Below are positions 1-6,498 of a stretch of 6,923 bases of DNA, in pieces. The position numbers and the translations under genes were made by a program. The notes below the pieces were generated by a model. The model did no database searches. It had not been told where the DNA came from and saw only the letters and a list, made by a program, of their open reading frames with translations. Numbering within the stretch: the stretch's first letter is position 1; every line of letters begins with the position of its first letter. This stretch comes from SFTJ01 sp051871515 (lineage in GTDB: Bacteria; Bacteroidota; Bacteroidia; Bacteroidales; Muribaculaceae): the NCBI GenBank assembly GCA_051871515.1, contig JBJECY010000099.1, positions 1-6,923 on the forward strand. Direction: 5' to 3'.

Positions 1-52
1 GAATCAGCCCTAATTTTTCACCTCCCCAAAAAATCTTTATCGGACAGCAATA

Positions 53-293
53 ATATTAAATACCATGGCATACCGATTCGGGCGTATTGCGATACGCCCC
101 TACAGGCGGATGTTTCGTAATTGGTGTAACAACGCGTGTGATTTCGGGCGTATTGCGATACGCCCATCTCCAAAAATGAGCAGGGGAACATTGCGTGTGG
201 TTTCGGGCGTATTGCGATACGCCCCTACAACATGGCATACGAAACACAAAGGCATTTTGCAAGCGCCTTATGCAAATGGAGTTCATGGCGTGG
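53..293. repeat. REP-like palindrome cluster 1 (three copies, inverted orientation)
   Basis: Three copies of the window's main palindrome lie at 80-103, 146-165 and 205-228, all with the TGCG loop, meaning the (A/C)GCA loop is read on the minus strand. Copies 80-103 and 205-228 end in CTAC, the complement of the GTAG foot; copy 146-165 is followed by ATCTCC and lacks it. The left flank (53-79) nearly repeats the flank at 6878-6904. A degenerate core remnant and conserved tail follow at 251-293. The cluster lies downstream of the minus-strand gene 377-3310, beyond its terminator. No gene is supported here; short open frames across it are made of repeat translation. Confidence 0.85.
251..293 (-). 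repeat. 43-bp conserved array-edge element, copy at the secreted protein gene
   Basis: Partner of 4601-4643, ungapped at 34 of 43 positions. In both places it follows an inverted palindrome whose CTAC foot continues as AACATGGCAT (here) or AACGTGGCAT (there). It lies beyond the gene's intrinsic terminator, 83 bases after the stop codon on the minus strand, so it is unlikely to be part of the mature transcript. The conserved order suggests a defined edge of the repeat arrays. Confidence 0.75.
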
Positions 294-317
294 TGTTTTT
301 TGTGCTTTGATGGAAAC

Positions 318-351
318 AAAAAAATAGCGGTATCCTCACGGACACCGCTAT
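318..351 (-). terminator. Intrinsic terminator of the 977-residue secreted protein gene
   Basis: Read on the minus strand, ATAGCGGTGTCC (340-351) pairs with GGATACCGCTAT (324-335) over 12 positions, 11 Watson-Crick pairs and one G-U, closing a GTGA tetraloop of the stable GNRA type. A run of seven T (318-324) follows at once. This is a textbook Rho-independent terminator, 25 bases past the stop codon at 377-379. It shows the gene is transcribed alone or is last in its unit. Confidence 0.93.
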
Positions 352-376
352 CCAAAATCAATTATTTATTAGTAAA

Positions 377-3310
377 TCACTTGATAAGGATTTTTGTTGG
401 TTGCATGTTGTTGGCCTTCACGATGTAAACACCGTTGAGGGCTGATGCGTCGATAGTGGTTACGCCGCCATCGGCTTGTGCGCTTGCCACTGTCTGACCG
501 GTTGCGCTATACACTGTGATGGTGCCTTGTGCGCCTGTCACTGTAATCACGCCGTTGTTTGCTGTCACGCTCACGTTGTCGCTCCATACTTCGTCGATGG
601 CTGTGAATGTGCCGCCTTCGCCGGCTGCCACTGTGAGCACGTCAGAGTTCTTTTCGGCTACGTTCTGTTTAACGTCTTCTTTGTCGCTATAGACAGCCTT
701 CACATAGTAGTAAATCGGGCGTATCTCGTCTTTGCTGATTGGGTTGACCCATGTGCCAGTTCCTTGCTGTTCACGAGCATAGTAGATTTCATCGGAGAAC
801 GAAAGGGTGCTTGCGTCAACGGATTTTCTCAGGCTATATTTGCCGAAAGCCTTTTCCCAATCGGCAACGTTTCCTGCTTTACCTGAACTGGTTTTGCCAT
901 CTACTTCGAATTGTGCTTTCTCCATCATCATGTAGATGTCGTAGCGCAAAGGTTCCTTAACATCATCGGTGGTCTTGTTGAGCGACCAAGTGATTGTCGG
1001 GCGAATAAACACGTAGTCGTAGTGCTTACCTAAGGCCGCTTTTTGTGCGCCATCGTTGAATGTTACCACCAATTCATCTTTTGTGCCGGTATATTGGGCT
1101 GGCTTAGCTGCGCTGCCGTAGGTGTTGCTATGACCGTTGACAATTGGGTCGAAGTGTACTACTGCATAATAGAAACCTGAGAAATCGTCGTCGGTAGCAC
1201 TTCCTGTTTCGCCTTCGGCGATTGGGTCGTGTGTGGTATAGTGAGTCACTGTGATTGTACCATCTTCAGCGATTGTATATTTCGTGCCGTTGTCACCAGT
1301 GAAATCTATGTTGTTGGTGTTATCGTTAAGAGTGAGCACCTTTTCACCATTGCAATAGATGTAGTAACCGGCACCAGGTACAGCCGACACTTGTGGGGTG
1401 AAGGTAATCTCGTTGCGGAACAACTCTGTTTCGGCGCAAGTGGCTGCATCAGGAGTACCCGAGCGGTGTACTGCCACAGAGACGTTGCTAACCTTTGAGT
1501 TGACAATGGCAACAATGTTTGATAGCGTTGTAGAATTATCATTGTATGTGAGCACAAGTTGATATTCTGCATCATATTTCTCGCCAGCATTAGTTGTCAT
1601 ATCATCGTCCTTTGAGCCCATTTCGTTTACCAATTCATCGAGAGTGGTTGTATCGGTACAAGTAACTGTTTTAAGGGTTGTTTGGGTTGCGGTTCCATCA
1701 GCAGCGTAAGTTGTGCGAACCAATTCCAATTTAACGCCCGCTGCAAGTTTCACCACACCTTCATAGATTGACTTGCCTGCAATAAGAGTGTTTACGAATT
1801 GATTGCCACCGTCGGTGTAAATATCTCCGCTCATTGTGCCAGGCACGTAATCCGATGTGCCACCTGCTTGAAGAGTGAGTTTAAACGGTGTGGTGCCAGG
1901 GATGTTTACAGTGATTACATTCGAGTTGGTGATTGACATCACTGTGCCGTCAGCCTTCTGAACTTCCGAAACTATGCGATAATAAACGGTGTAACCAATC
2001 AGTTTGGTTGTTTCGGTGAAGTCAGGAAGATTAGCGTCGGTGTATATCTTGTCGGTATCCAATGCCACATTTTCACCTTCCACATCTTTTGTGTCAAGTG
2101 TCTCCCAATTGGTCATGTCAAAAGAACGCTGAATATAGAAGTGCTCTTTCATTGTGTCGTAGCTTGTGGCTTCTAACTGCGAAGCAAAGCGGTCGAACGA
2201 AGTTCCCCAATCAAGGTTAACCTTGTAGTAGCATGTCATATCTTCTTCAGACGAGTCGGTTTCAGGAGCAGTAAGCGTTGACTTAATGCTGCCTTCAGCA
2301 TCTATATCACCTAACAAAATACGATAGAAGAATACGTATGGAACATTGTTATATACCTTTTCTTTTATTTCAACAGTTCCGTATGTGTAAATAGTAATTT
2401 CAGTGCTTTGATTCCAGCTCTGATTTGTAGAATAATATTGATTTTTATATGATGACTCTTTAAACAGTATATACTCCCCGTTCTCCAGTATATACACATT
2501 ATCTGGGGCATCAGATACCTTTGTCCTACTATTATCATTCCAACCTTGGGAGTTAAATAAATAAACTGTACTTGAAGTATAACCCTCTTCTGTCCCAATT
2601 ACTTTTTCTGTATAGTTGAAATCTTGTGTATCTGGGATATACAAATAAGCAGTGAAACTATACTTAGTAGGATTTTCTGCATCTGGGTCATTAAGAGTAA
2701 TATAGTGGTTGATTTCAAGTGAGTTGTCACACTTGTGAGGGCAAAAGAATGGTGCACCGTCAGTCAGTTTGCTATAACATTCTTCAAGGTCATCATAGTC
2801 GGGTGTGCCATTTGATGTATCTACATAACTCCACTCATTATACCATCTGCTGAAATTTAATGGATAAGTAGAATGAGATGAATAATAATCATCTCTTCTT
2901 TCTACAAAGAAAAACTTATTGGTGTTTGTAGCCTGATATGGATAGAATTTACCTGTTGAGGTTTGCTGCATTTTGTTTGGGTCAACCTTTTCTATTTTAT
3001 TTACACCTTTGTTGATTGCTCCAAAGATGTTAGTGCCTTCTGCAAGGCTACCCACCCAATAATCGTTCACTTCAACAAAATAAACATCACCAACAGAATT
3101 TGTAGGTTTAACCGAAGAACTCATGGTTGCAGTTTCGCTACTTTCGGTGTAAGTTGCGCCAATAATATTTTCCAAGTACGATTTCAAATCCGCACTTCTG
3201 TCTTGCTCTGTCAACGTTTTGCCTCCAGTTCGCAAATAACCGTCCGCCCAAGCATTTGGGGCTGCAAGGGCTCCTAAAGTGATTAAAAAACTAAGAAATA
3301 ATTTTCTCAT
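377..3310 (-). CDS. Large secreted multidomain protein with likely T9SS C-terminal sorting domain
   Basis: The 977-residue product starts with a clear signal peptide: MRK, a hydrophobic stretch at residues 4-18, and an A-W-A cleavage site with predicted cut after residue 22. Residues about 60-345 are rich in Tyr, Asn and Ser, carry Cys178, Cys190 and Cys194, and match no family I recognise. Residues about 385-470 look like a fibronectin type III-like beta domain (FYIQRS, then YYRIVSEV and a closing NVITVNI strand), and about 785-895 may be another (YYYVKAVY near its end). Residues about 908-977 resemble the T9SS type A sorting domain: GTITVYSATGQ, the GVYIVK strand and a basic end KILIK. T9SS cargo crosses the outer membrane and is usually cleaved and anchored at the surface or released. 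No catalytic motif is visible, so adhesion or binding is only a guess. No Shine-Dalgarno precedes the start, which is normal for Bacteroidetes; the signal peptide supports this ATG. The gene ends in a strong terminator. GC content is much lower across about 2280-3120. Confidence 0.93.
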   Translation of the reverse strand: MRKLFLSFLITLGALAAPNAWADGYLRTGGKTLTEQDRSADLKSYLENIIGATYTESSETATMSSSVKPTNSVGDVYFVEVNDYWVGSLAEGTNIFGAINKGVNKIEKVDPNKMQQTSTGKFYPYQATNTNKFFFVERRDDYYSSHSTYPLNFSRWYNEWSYVDTSNGTPDYDDLEECYSKLTDGAPFFCPHKCDNSLEINHYITLNDPDAENPTKYSFTAYLYIPDTQDFNYTEKVIGTEEGYTSSTVYLFNSQGWNDNSRTKVSDAPDNVYILENGEYILFKESSYKNQYYSTNQSWNQSTEITIYTYGTVEIKEKVYNNVPYVFFYRILLGDIDAEGSIKSTLTAPETDSSEEDMTCYYKVNLDWGTSFDRFASQLEATSYDTMKEHFYIQRSFDMTNWETLDTKDVEGENVALDTDKIYTDANLPDFTETTKLIGYTVYYRIVSEVQKADGTVMSITNSNVITVNIPGTTPFKLTLQAGGTSDYVPGTMSGDIYTDGGNQFVNTLIAGKSIYEGVVKLAAGVKLELVRTTYAADGTATQTTLKTVTCTDTTTLDELVNEMGSKDDDMTTNAGEKYDAEYQLVLTYNDNSTTLSNIVAIVNSKVSNVSVAVHRSGTPDAATCAETELFRNEITFTPQVSAVPGAGYYIYCNGEKVLTLNDNTNNIDFTGDNGTKYTIAEDGTITVTHYTTHDPIAEGETGSATDDDFSGFYYAVVHFDPIVNGHSNTYGSAAKPAQYTGTKDELVVTFNDGAQKAALGKHYDYVFIRPTITWSLNKTTDDVKEPLRYDIYMMMEKAQFEVDGKTSSGKAGNVADWEKAFGKYSLRKSVDASTLSFSDEIYYAREQQGTGTWVNPISKDEIRPIYYYVKAVYSDKEDVKQNVAEKNSDVLTVAAGEGGTFTAIDEVWSDNVSVTANNGVITVTGAQGTITVYSATGQTVASAQADGGVTTIDASALNGVYIVKANNMQPTKILIK

Positions 3311-3815
3311 AGTAGTAAAAATTAATGATATGTTTAAAGTATTTAGTTATTGATCTCTTGTATCTTAAACAAATCTTAAGATTAAGGTGGGAAAACTAAG
3401 CAAGCCAAATGGTGGCTTAATTCGGATAGTACGAACAAATTAAAATTAAGGTGAACTCTTGTAAAATAAACCCTTTTTTGCAATGTTGCAAATCCTTTAT
3501 CAAGTCGCTATATTGCTTTTATGAGCTATTCCCAACGCTGCAAAATTAATAGTTCATTTTTAAAAAGCAAGAGGTTTTTTCAACGTTAATATCAATTTAG
3601 CAAATATTAACTTCAAGTTTAACATTTATAATTTATGTAATTTTTATAACCCATTGTGTATTAAGCGGTTGTGCAATGCTGAGAAATTTGATGCGTAAAG
3701 CGCACTTGTTTTTCTGCATAAAACAATGCGTATAAATGTAAAAATCGGCATCCAATCGGCAGTTTGGCTATTTTTCAATCCAACCGTCCGCCGCCAGTCG
3801 GTAGAGTTGTTCACC
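3311..3815. other. AT-rich intergenic region without a gene
   Basis: This 505-base stretch separates the start of the secreted protein gene from repeat array 2. It is AT-rich with many short A and T runs, as in a Bacteroidetes promoter region. I see no tRNA, no convincing open frame and no copy of the palindrome until the array begins near 3816. Frames crossing its right part continue into repeat translation and are not credible. It must hold the promoter for the minus-strand gene ending at 377; one weak candidate is listed separately. Confidence 0.7.
3541..3571 (-). promoter_or_regulatory. Weak candidate promoter for the secreted protein gene
   Basis: On the minus strand TAATTTTG (3541-3548) fits the Bacteroidetes -7 consensus TAnnTTTG, and CTTG (3568-3571), one base off the -33 box TTTG, lies 19 bases upstream, a normal spacing. 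It implies a 5' leader of roughly 220 bases. Such boxes arise by chance in AT-rich DNA and nothing else supports it. No better match was found closer to the start codon. Confidence 0.25.
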
Positions 3816-3938
3816 AAACACCAGCCACGCCGCACGCGTTGTTTGTTTCCATGTAGGGGCGTATAGCAATACGCCCAAAACACCAACCACGCCACCCGCG
3901 TTGTTCGGTCCCATGTAGGGGCGTATAGCAATACGCCC

Positions 3939-4072
3939 AAAACACCAACCACGCCGCAAATATCCGGGCATCGGTCATCACGCCCGACCAAAAAACGGTG
4001 CGAAGCATGTAGGGGCGTATAGCAATACGCCCGACCCAGAAACGAGGCCGTGATGTGAATGTAGGGGCGTAT
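3939..4072 (+). repeat. Segmental duplication in array 2, left copy
   Basis: This block, from the spacer starting AACACCAACCACGCC through the palindrome at 4009-4032 to the half copy at 4061-4072, closely resembles 4137-4272. The offset is 198 bases at the first spacer and first palindrome and 200 at the second, so only a small indel separates the two blocks. It indicates tandem duplication inside the array. Confidence 0.8.
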
Positions 4073-4088
4073 GGGATTTTAAACACAC

Positions 4089-4136
4089 ATATAAATACCT
4101 CATGGTACACCGATTTGGGCGTATTGCTATACGCCC
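4089..4136. repeat. Chimeric GTAG-less palindrome with conserved left flank
   Basis: The core at 4117-4136 has the inverted-orientation loop TGCT, and its left flank (AAATACC, CATGG, ACCGATT) matches the flanks of inverted copies at 53-79 and 6878-6904. Its right side continues directly into GAAACACCAACCACGCC, which elsewhere follows forward copies. Neither GTAG nor CTAC is present. It looks like a junction of two oppositely oriented copies fused within the palindrome. Confidence 0.7.
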
Positions 4137-4272
4137 GAAACACCAACCACGCCGCTAATATCCGAGTATCAGTCACCACGCCCGACCCAAAAACGATGGG
4201 AAACATGTAGGGGCGTATAGCAATACGCCCGACCCCAAAAACCGAGGCAATAATATGAATGTAGGGGCGTAT
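4137..4272 (+). repeat. Segmental duplication in array 2, right copy
   Basis: Partner of 3939-4072, with the same order of spacer, palindrome (4207-4230), GACCCC-type spacer and the start of the next palindrome (4261). Here the second palindrome is complete, whereas in the left block it stops after GTAGGGGCGTAT. The left block therefore suffered a later rearrangement at 4072. Confidence 0.8.
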
Positions 4273-4465
4273 AGCAATACGCCCAATCCAAAAAACGGTG
4301 GGAGACATGAAGGTGCGTATCGAATACGCTCGAAACACCAACCACGCCACATGCGTTGTCCGGTCCCATGTAGGGGCGTATAGCAATACGCCCGACCCAA
4401 AAAACGGTGCGAAGCATGTAGGGGCGTATCGCAATACGCCCGACCCCAAAAACAGTGGGAAGCAA

Positions 4466-4566
4466 GTAGGGGCGTATCGCAATACGCCCAAAAAACACGC
4501 ATCAATCACATCGCGTTGGTATTTATTGCGCCACGCTGCGGTCGCCGGGCGTATTGCTATACGCCC
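4466..4566 (+). repeat. 101-bp direct repeat, copy downstream of the ATPase-nuclease gene
   Basis: The block holds a forward palindrome (4466-4489), a 57-base spacer starting AAAAAACACGCATCAATC, and an inverted palindrome (4547-4566). It aligns without gaps to 6499-6599 at a constant offset of 2033 bases with 96 of 101 bases identical; two of the five differences are loop bases. Together the two copies bracket the ATPase-nuclease gene. The block is itself a REP/inverted-REP pair, the arrangement called a BIME in enterobacteria. Confidence 0.9.
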
Positions 4567-4600
4567 CTACAACGTGGCATCACATTTTTATCGGATTCCG

Positions 4601-4643
4601 GGCGTATTGTAATCGCCTTACGCAAAAGGAGTTTTTGGCGCGG
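4601..4643 (-). repeat. 43-bp conserved array-edge element, copy at the ATPase-nuclease gene
   Basis: It aligns without gaps to 251-293 with 34 of 43 identical bases. It begins with a decayed palindrome core and continues with CGCCTTA, GCAAA, GGAGTT and TGGCG. On the minus strand it starts only three bases after the TGA stop at 4647-4649. No T-run terminator lies between this stop and the array. Confidence 0.75.
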
Positions 4644-4646
4644 AGT

Positions 4647-6209
4647 TCACGCCTCGATTTTCCAATCTTCTATTGTGTGGCTTTCGGTGTTGAAGTTGAT
4701 GCCGATTTTGGTAATGGGTAAACCGCTGAGGGCGAATCGTGATGGATAGTCTTTGAGGTTGATTTGGTTCATTGCCGCCTCAGCTGATTTGTTGAGTTTC
4801 AACTCAATAAGGTATAATGCCTTGCCGGAATTCATCACCATATCAACGCGCCCGGTTGCAGTGCGCACTTCCACATCAACGTAACGTCCCAAAAGCGAGA
4901 ATATCACATAAAGGAGCTGTTGATAATGCCCCTCGTAATTGGTGTTATCGCATTGTGGAATGGTCAATAGGTAGGCCTGCAACAAGCGCAGCATCTCATT
5001 GAGGTCATCTTTATACAAGGCAGAAAACATGCGAGCTATTGTGGTCATACCAGTTTCCCAACGTGTATCAACATAATTAGGTAAAAGGCTTTCCATCAAG
5101 CCGATGCGTATTTCCTGATTCGGGATGTCGAGCGTGTAAATGCGCGTGAGGCGGTCATAATCCTTGATGGTGACATAGCCTGCCTGATAGAGCAACGGGG
5201 TGACCGATTTCATGCTCTCGGTGGGTGCATCGAATGCCGATGCCATTGCCTCAATGCGAGTGATTTGTGACGGCGAAACATTAAATTCCTTCAGTTTTTC
5301 AATCAGGAAAGTTGGTGTACCGCTCTCAAACCAATAACTGTTTAGCATCTTGTCTAAGAAGGCGTTGAGCAGGCTGAACGGATTGAAAATATCGGGCGAG
5401 GGCCAAGTGAAATGATAACCATCGTATTGATGCTGAAGTTCATTCATCGCTTCCTCGGGGGTAATTTCAAGCGCACGAGCAAACGCATCGATATAATCAG
5501 CCATTTGCATCAACATCTCTTCCTTAGTGATTCCGCAAATTGCAGCATACTCAGGCAACATGCTGATGTTTCTGAGGTTATTAAGCTCACTGAAGATGCT
5601 CAACTGCGAGAACTTGGTGATGCCGGTGATGAACACAAACTTCAAGTATGGGTCGCAGTCCTTCAGCGGCGAATAGAAATTACGCATCACCTGACGCATC
5701 TCGTCTAACAGCTTGCTCTGATGCGAAACATCAAGTAGCGGAGAGTCGTACTCATCGATGAGCACAACCACCTTTTTGCCAGTCTGTTGGTGAGCTGTCA
5801 AAATAAGGTCCTGCAAACGGTCGTTGGGGTCTTGCTTTGGAGAATTGATGCCCCATTTTTGTTCTTCCCTTTCGAGCATGTTGCCGAGAAAACGTTGCAG
5901 CTGAGGCACATCGTTATGCTTTGCCGACGCCAAACTGAATTTCAGCACCGGATATTCAGTCCAATCCTTTTCAACGGTTTCAATATATGTTCCCTTAAAA
6001 AGTTCCTTTTTGCCCTCGAAGTAGGCTTGGAGAGTTGACACAAGAAGCGACTTGCCGAATCGCCTTGGGCGACTCAGAAAGATGTAATTGCTGAAGTTTA
6101 TCATCTTACAGATATATTCCGTCTTGTCGATGTACAGGCAATCCTGTTCCACCAACTTCTCATACGTCTGAATACCCACTGGCAGTGGTTTTAACTTCTT
6201 GTTCTCCAT
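4647..6209 (-). CDS. AAA-ATPase-like protein with C-terminal PD-(D/E)XK nuclease-like domain (PF09820 + PF08011 type)
   Basis: The 520-residue product has the layout and roughly the usual length of a family abundant in Bacteroidales. Residues about 6-285 form the AAA-ATPase-like domain. It opens with the typical PVGIQTYEKL and YIDKT, has the family's Walker A-like SRPRRFGKS (46-54, Lys53), Walker B VVVLIDEYD (147-155, Asp152-Glu153), and FITGITKFS (193-201), a sensor-like strand. Residues about 424-520 match the PD-(D/E)XK-like domain: a Glu at 426 before HYQQLLY, GRVDMV with Asp456, IELK with Glu469 and Lys471, Gln482, and the common ending GINF...IEDWKIE. All expected ATPase and nuclease residues are present and the frame is unbroken, so the protein is probably active, in the cytoplasm. 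The family's biological role is not established; nucleic-acid cleavage or mobile-element or defence roles are inference. The ATG is set by AAGGAGG five bases upstream. It is a single-gene unit with palindromic arrays on both sides and no obvious terminator. Confidence 0.95.
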   Translation of the reverse strand: MENKKLKPLPVGIQTYEKLVEQDCLYIDKTEYICKMINFSNYIFLSRPRRFGKSLLVSTLQAYFEGKKELFKGTYIETVEKDWTEYPVLKFSLASAKHNDVPQLQRFLGNMLEREEQKWGINSPKQDPNDRLQDLILTAHQQTGKKVVVLIDEYDSPLLDVSHQSKLLDEMRQVMRNFYSPLKDCDPYLKFVFITGITKFSQLSIFSELNNLRNISMLPEYAAICGITKEEMLMQMADYIDAFARALEITPEEAMNELQHQYDGYHFTWPSPDIFNPFSLLNAFLDKMLNSYWFESGTPTFLIEKLKEFNVSPSQITRIEAMASAFDAPTESMKSVTPLLYQAGYVTIKDYDRLTRIYTLDIPNQEIRIGLMESLLPNYVDTRWETGMTTIARMFSALYKDDLNEMLRLLQAYLLTIPQCDNTNYEGHYQQLLYVIFSLLGRYVDVEVRTATGRVDMVMNSGKALYLIELKLNKSAEAAMNQINLKDYPSRFALSGLPITKIGINFNTESHTIEDWKIEA

Positions 6210-6214
6210 AATTG

Positions 6215-6221
6215 CCTCCTT
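6215..6221 (-). promoter_or_regulatory. Strong Shine-Dalgarno of the ATPase-nuclease gene
   Basis: AAGGAGG on the minus strand lies five bases before the ATG at 6207-6209. It complements the conserved 16S rRNA 3' end perfectly and fixes the start. Most Bacteroidetes genes, including the other gene here, lack such a site, so this one stands out. Confidence 0.85.
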
Positions 6222-6232
6222 AATTTAATATA

Positions 6233-6240
6233 CAAATATA
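6233..6240 (-). promoter_or_regulatory. Bacteroidetes -7 promoter box of the ATPase-nuclease gene
   Basis: TATATTTG on the minus strand matches the Bacteroidetes sigma-ABfr -7 consensus TAnnTTTG at every fixed base. It sits 12 bases upstream of the Shine-Dalgarno, giving a short leader of roughly 15-20 bases. No good TTTG -33 box occurs 19-21 bases further upstream, which lowers confidence. Confidence 0.5.
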
Positions 6241-6370
6241 CGCAAGTGTTTTGGAATTAAAAAGAAATGGGCAAAATTTTAGTGTTTGAGAGGGCCTGAA
6301 GTGGGAGTCTCTTGCGGGTGGTGCAGAGAGTTTGGGCGCGGAAGTGTTTGTTGGAGAGTGATGCAATAGT
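6241..6370. other. Non-repeat spacer upstream of the ATPase-nuclease gene
   Basis: This stretch lies between the -7 box and array 3. The first part is AT-rich; 6291-6360 is richer in G on the plus strand. Open frames cross it on the minus strand but run straight into repeat translation and have no recognisable protein. I see no RNA gene or terminator. Confidence 0.55.
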
Positions 6371-6498
6371 GTAGGGGCGTATCGAATACGCCCAACCCAG
6401 AAACGGATGGAAGCATGTAGGGGCGTATCGCAATACGCCCGAAACACCAGCCACGTCGCAAATATCCGGGCATCGGTCGCCGTGGGGTCGGTTTCCAT

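Larger units (their letters stand above)
3816..4643. repeat. REP-like palindrome array 2 (about 13 copies including remnants)
   Basis: Forward copies with GTAG on the left are at 3853-3876, 3915-3938, 4009-4032, 4207-4230, 4261-4284, 4370-4393, 4418-4441 and 4466-4489. A degenerate forward copy is at 4309-4331 (GTAG changed to GAAG, loop one base short). A half copy is at 4061-4072. A GTAG-less inverted core is at 4117-4136, a full inverted copy ending in CTAC at 4547-4570, and a decayed core at 4600-4617. Copies are 46-98 bases apart, often exactly 48 (4261/4309, 4370/4418, 4418/4466). Spacers fall into a few related families, beginning GAAACACCAACCACGCC, GACCCAAAAAACGG or AAAAAACACGCATCAATC. 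The array follows the stop codon of the ATPase-nuclease gene on the minus strand. Shared spacer sequence and both orientations argue for REP/BIME-type elements and against CRISPR. Confidence 0.9.

Noticed and set aside
476..886. Plus-strand open frame rich in Cys and His inside the secreted protein gene
   Set aside because: It is antisense to a well-supported long gene; the Cys/His content mirrors the Thr/Val/Ala codons of the real frame.
3370..3378. -7 box (TAAGATTTG) close to the secreted protein gene
   Set aside because: The spacing inside the box is one base too long and no -33 box lies at the right distance.
3811..4509. Minus-strand protein of about 232 residues
   Set aside because: The translation consists almost wholly of the palindrome read in frame plus spacers; overlapping frames in the same place are open for the same reason.
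4600..4617. Intrinsic terminator of the ATPase-nuclease gene
   Set aside because: The decayed core can form only a short stem with a large loop on the minus strand, and no T run follows.
3816..4643. CRISPR array
   Set aside because: Repeats occur in both orientations, spacing varies widely, the spacers are related to one another, and no cas gene is nearby.
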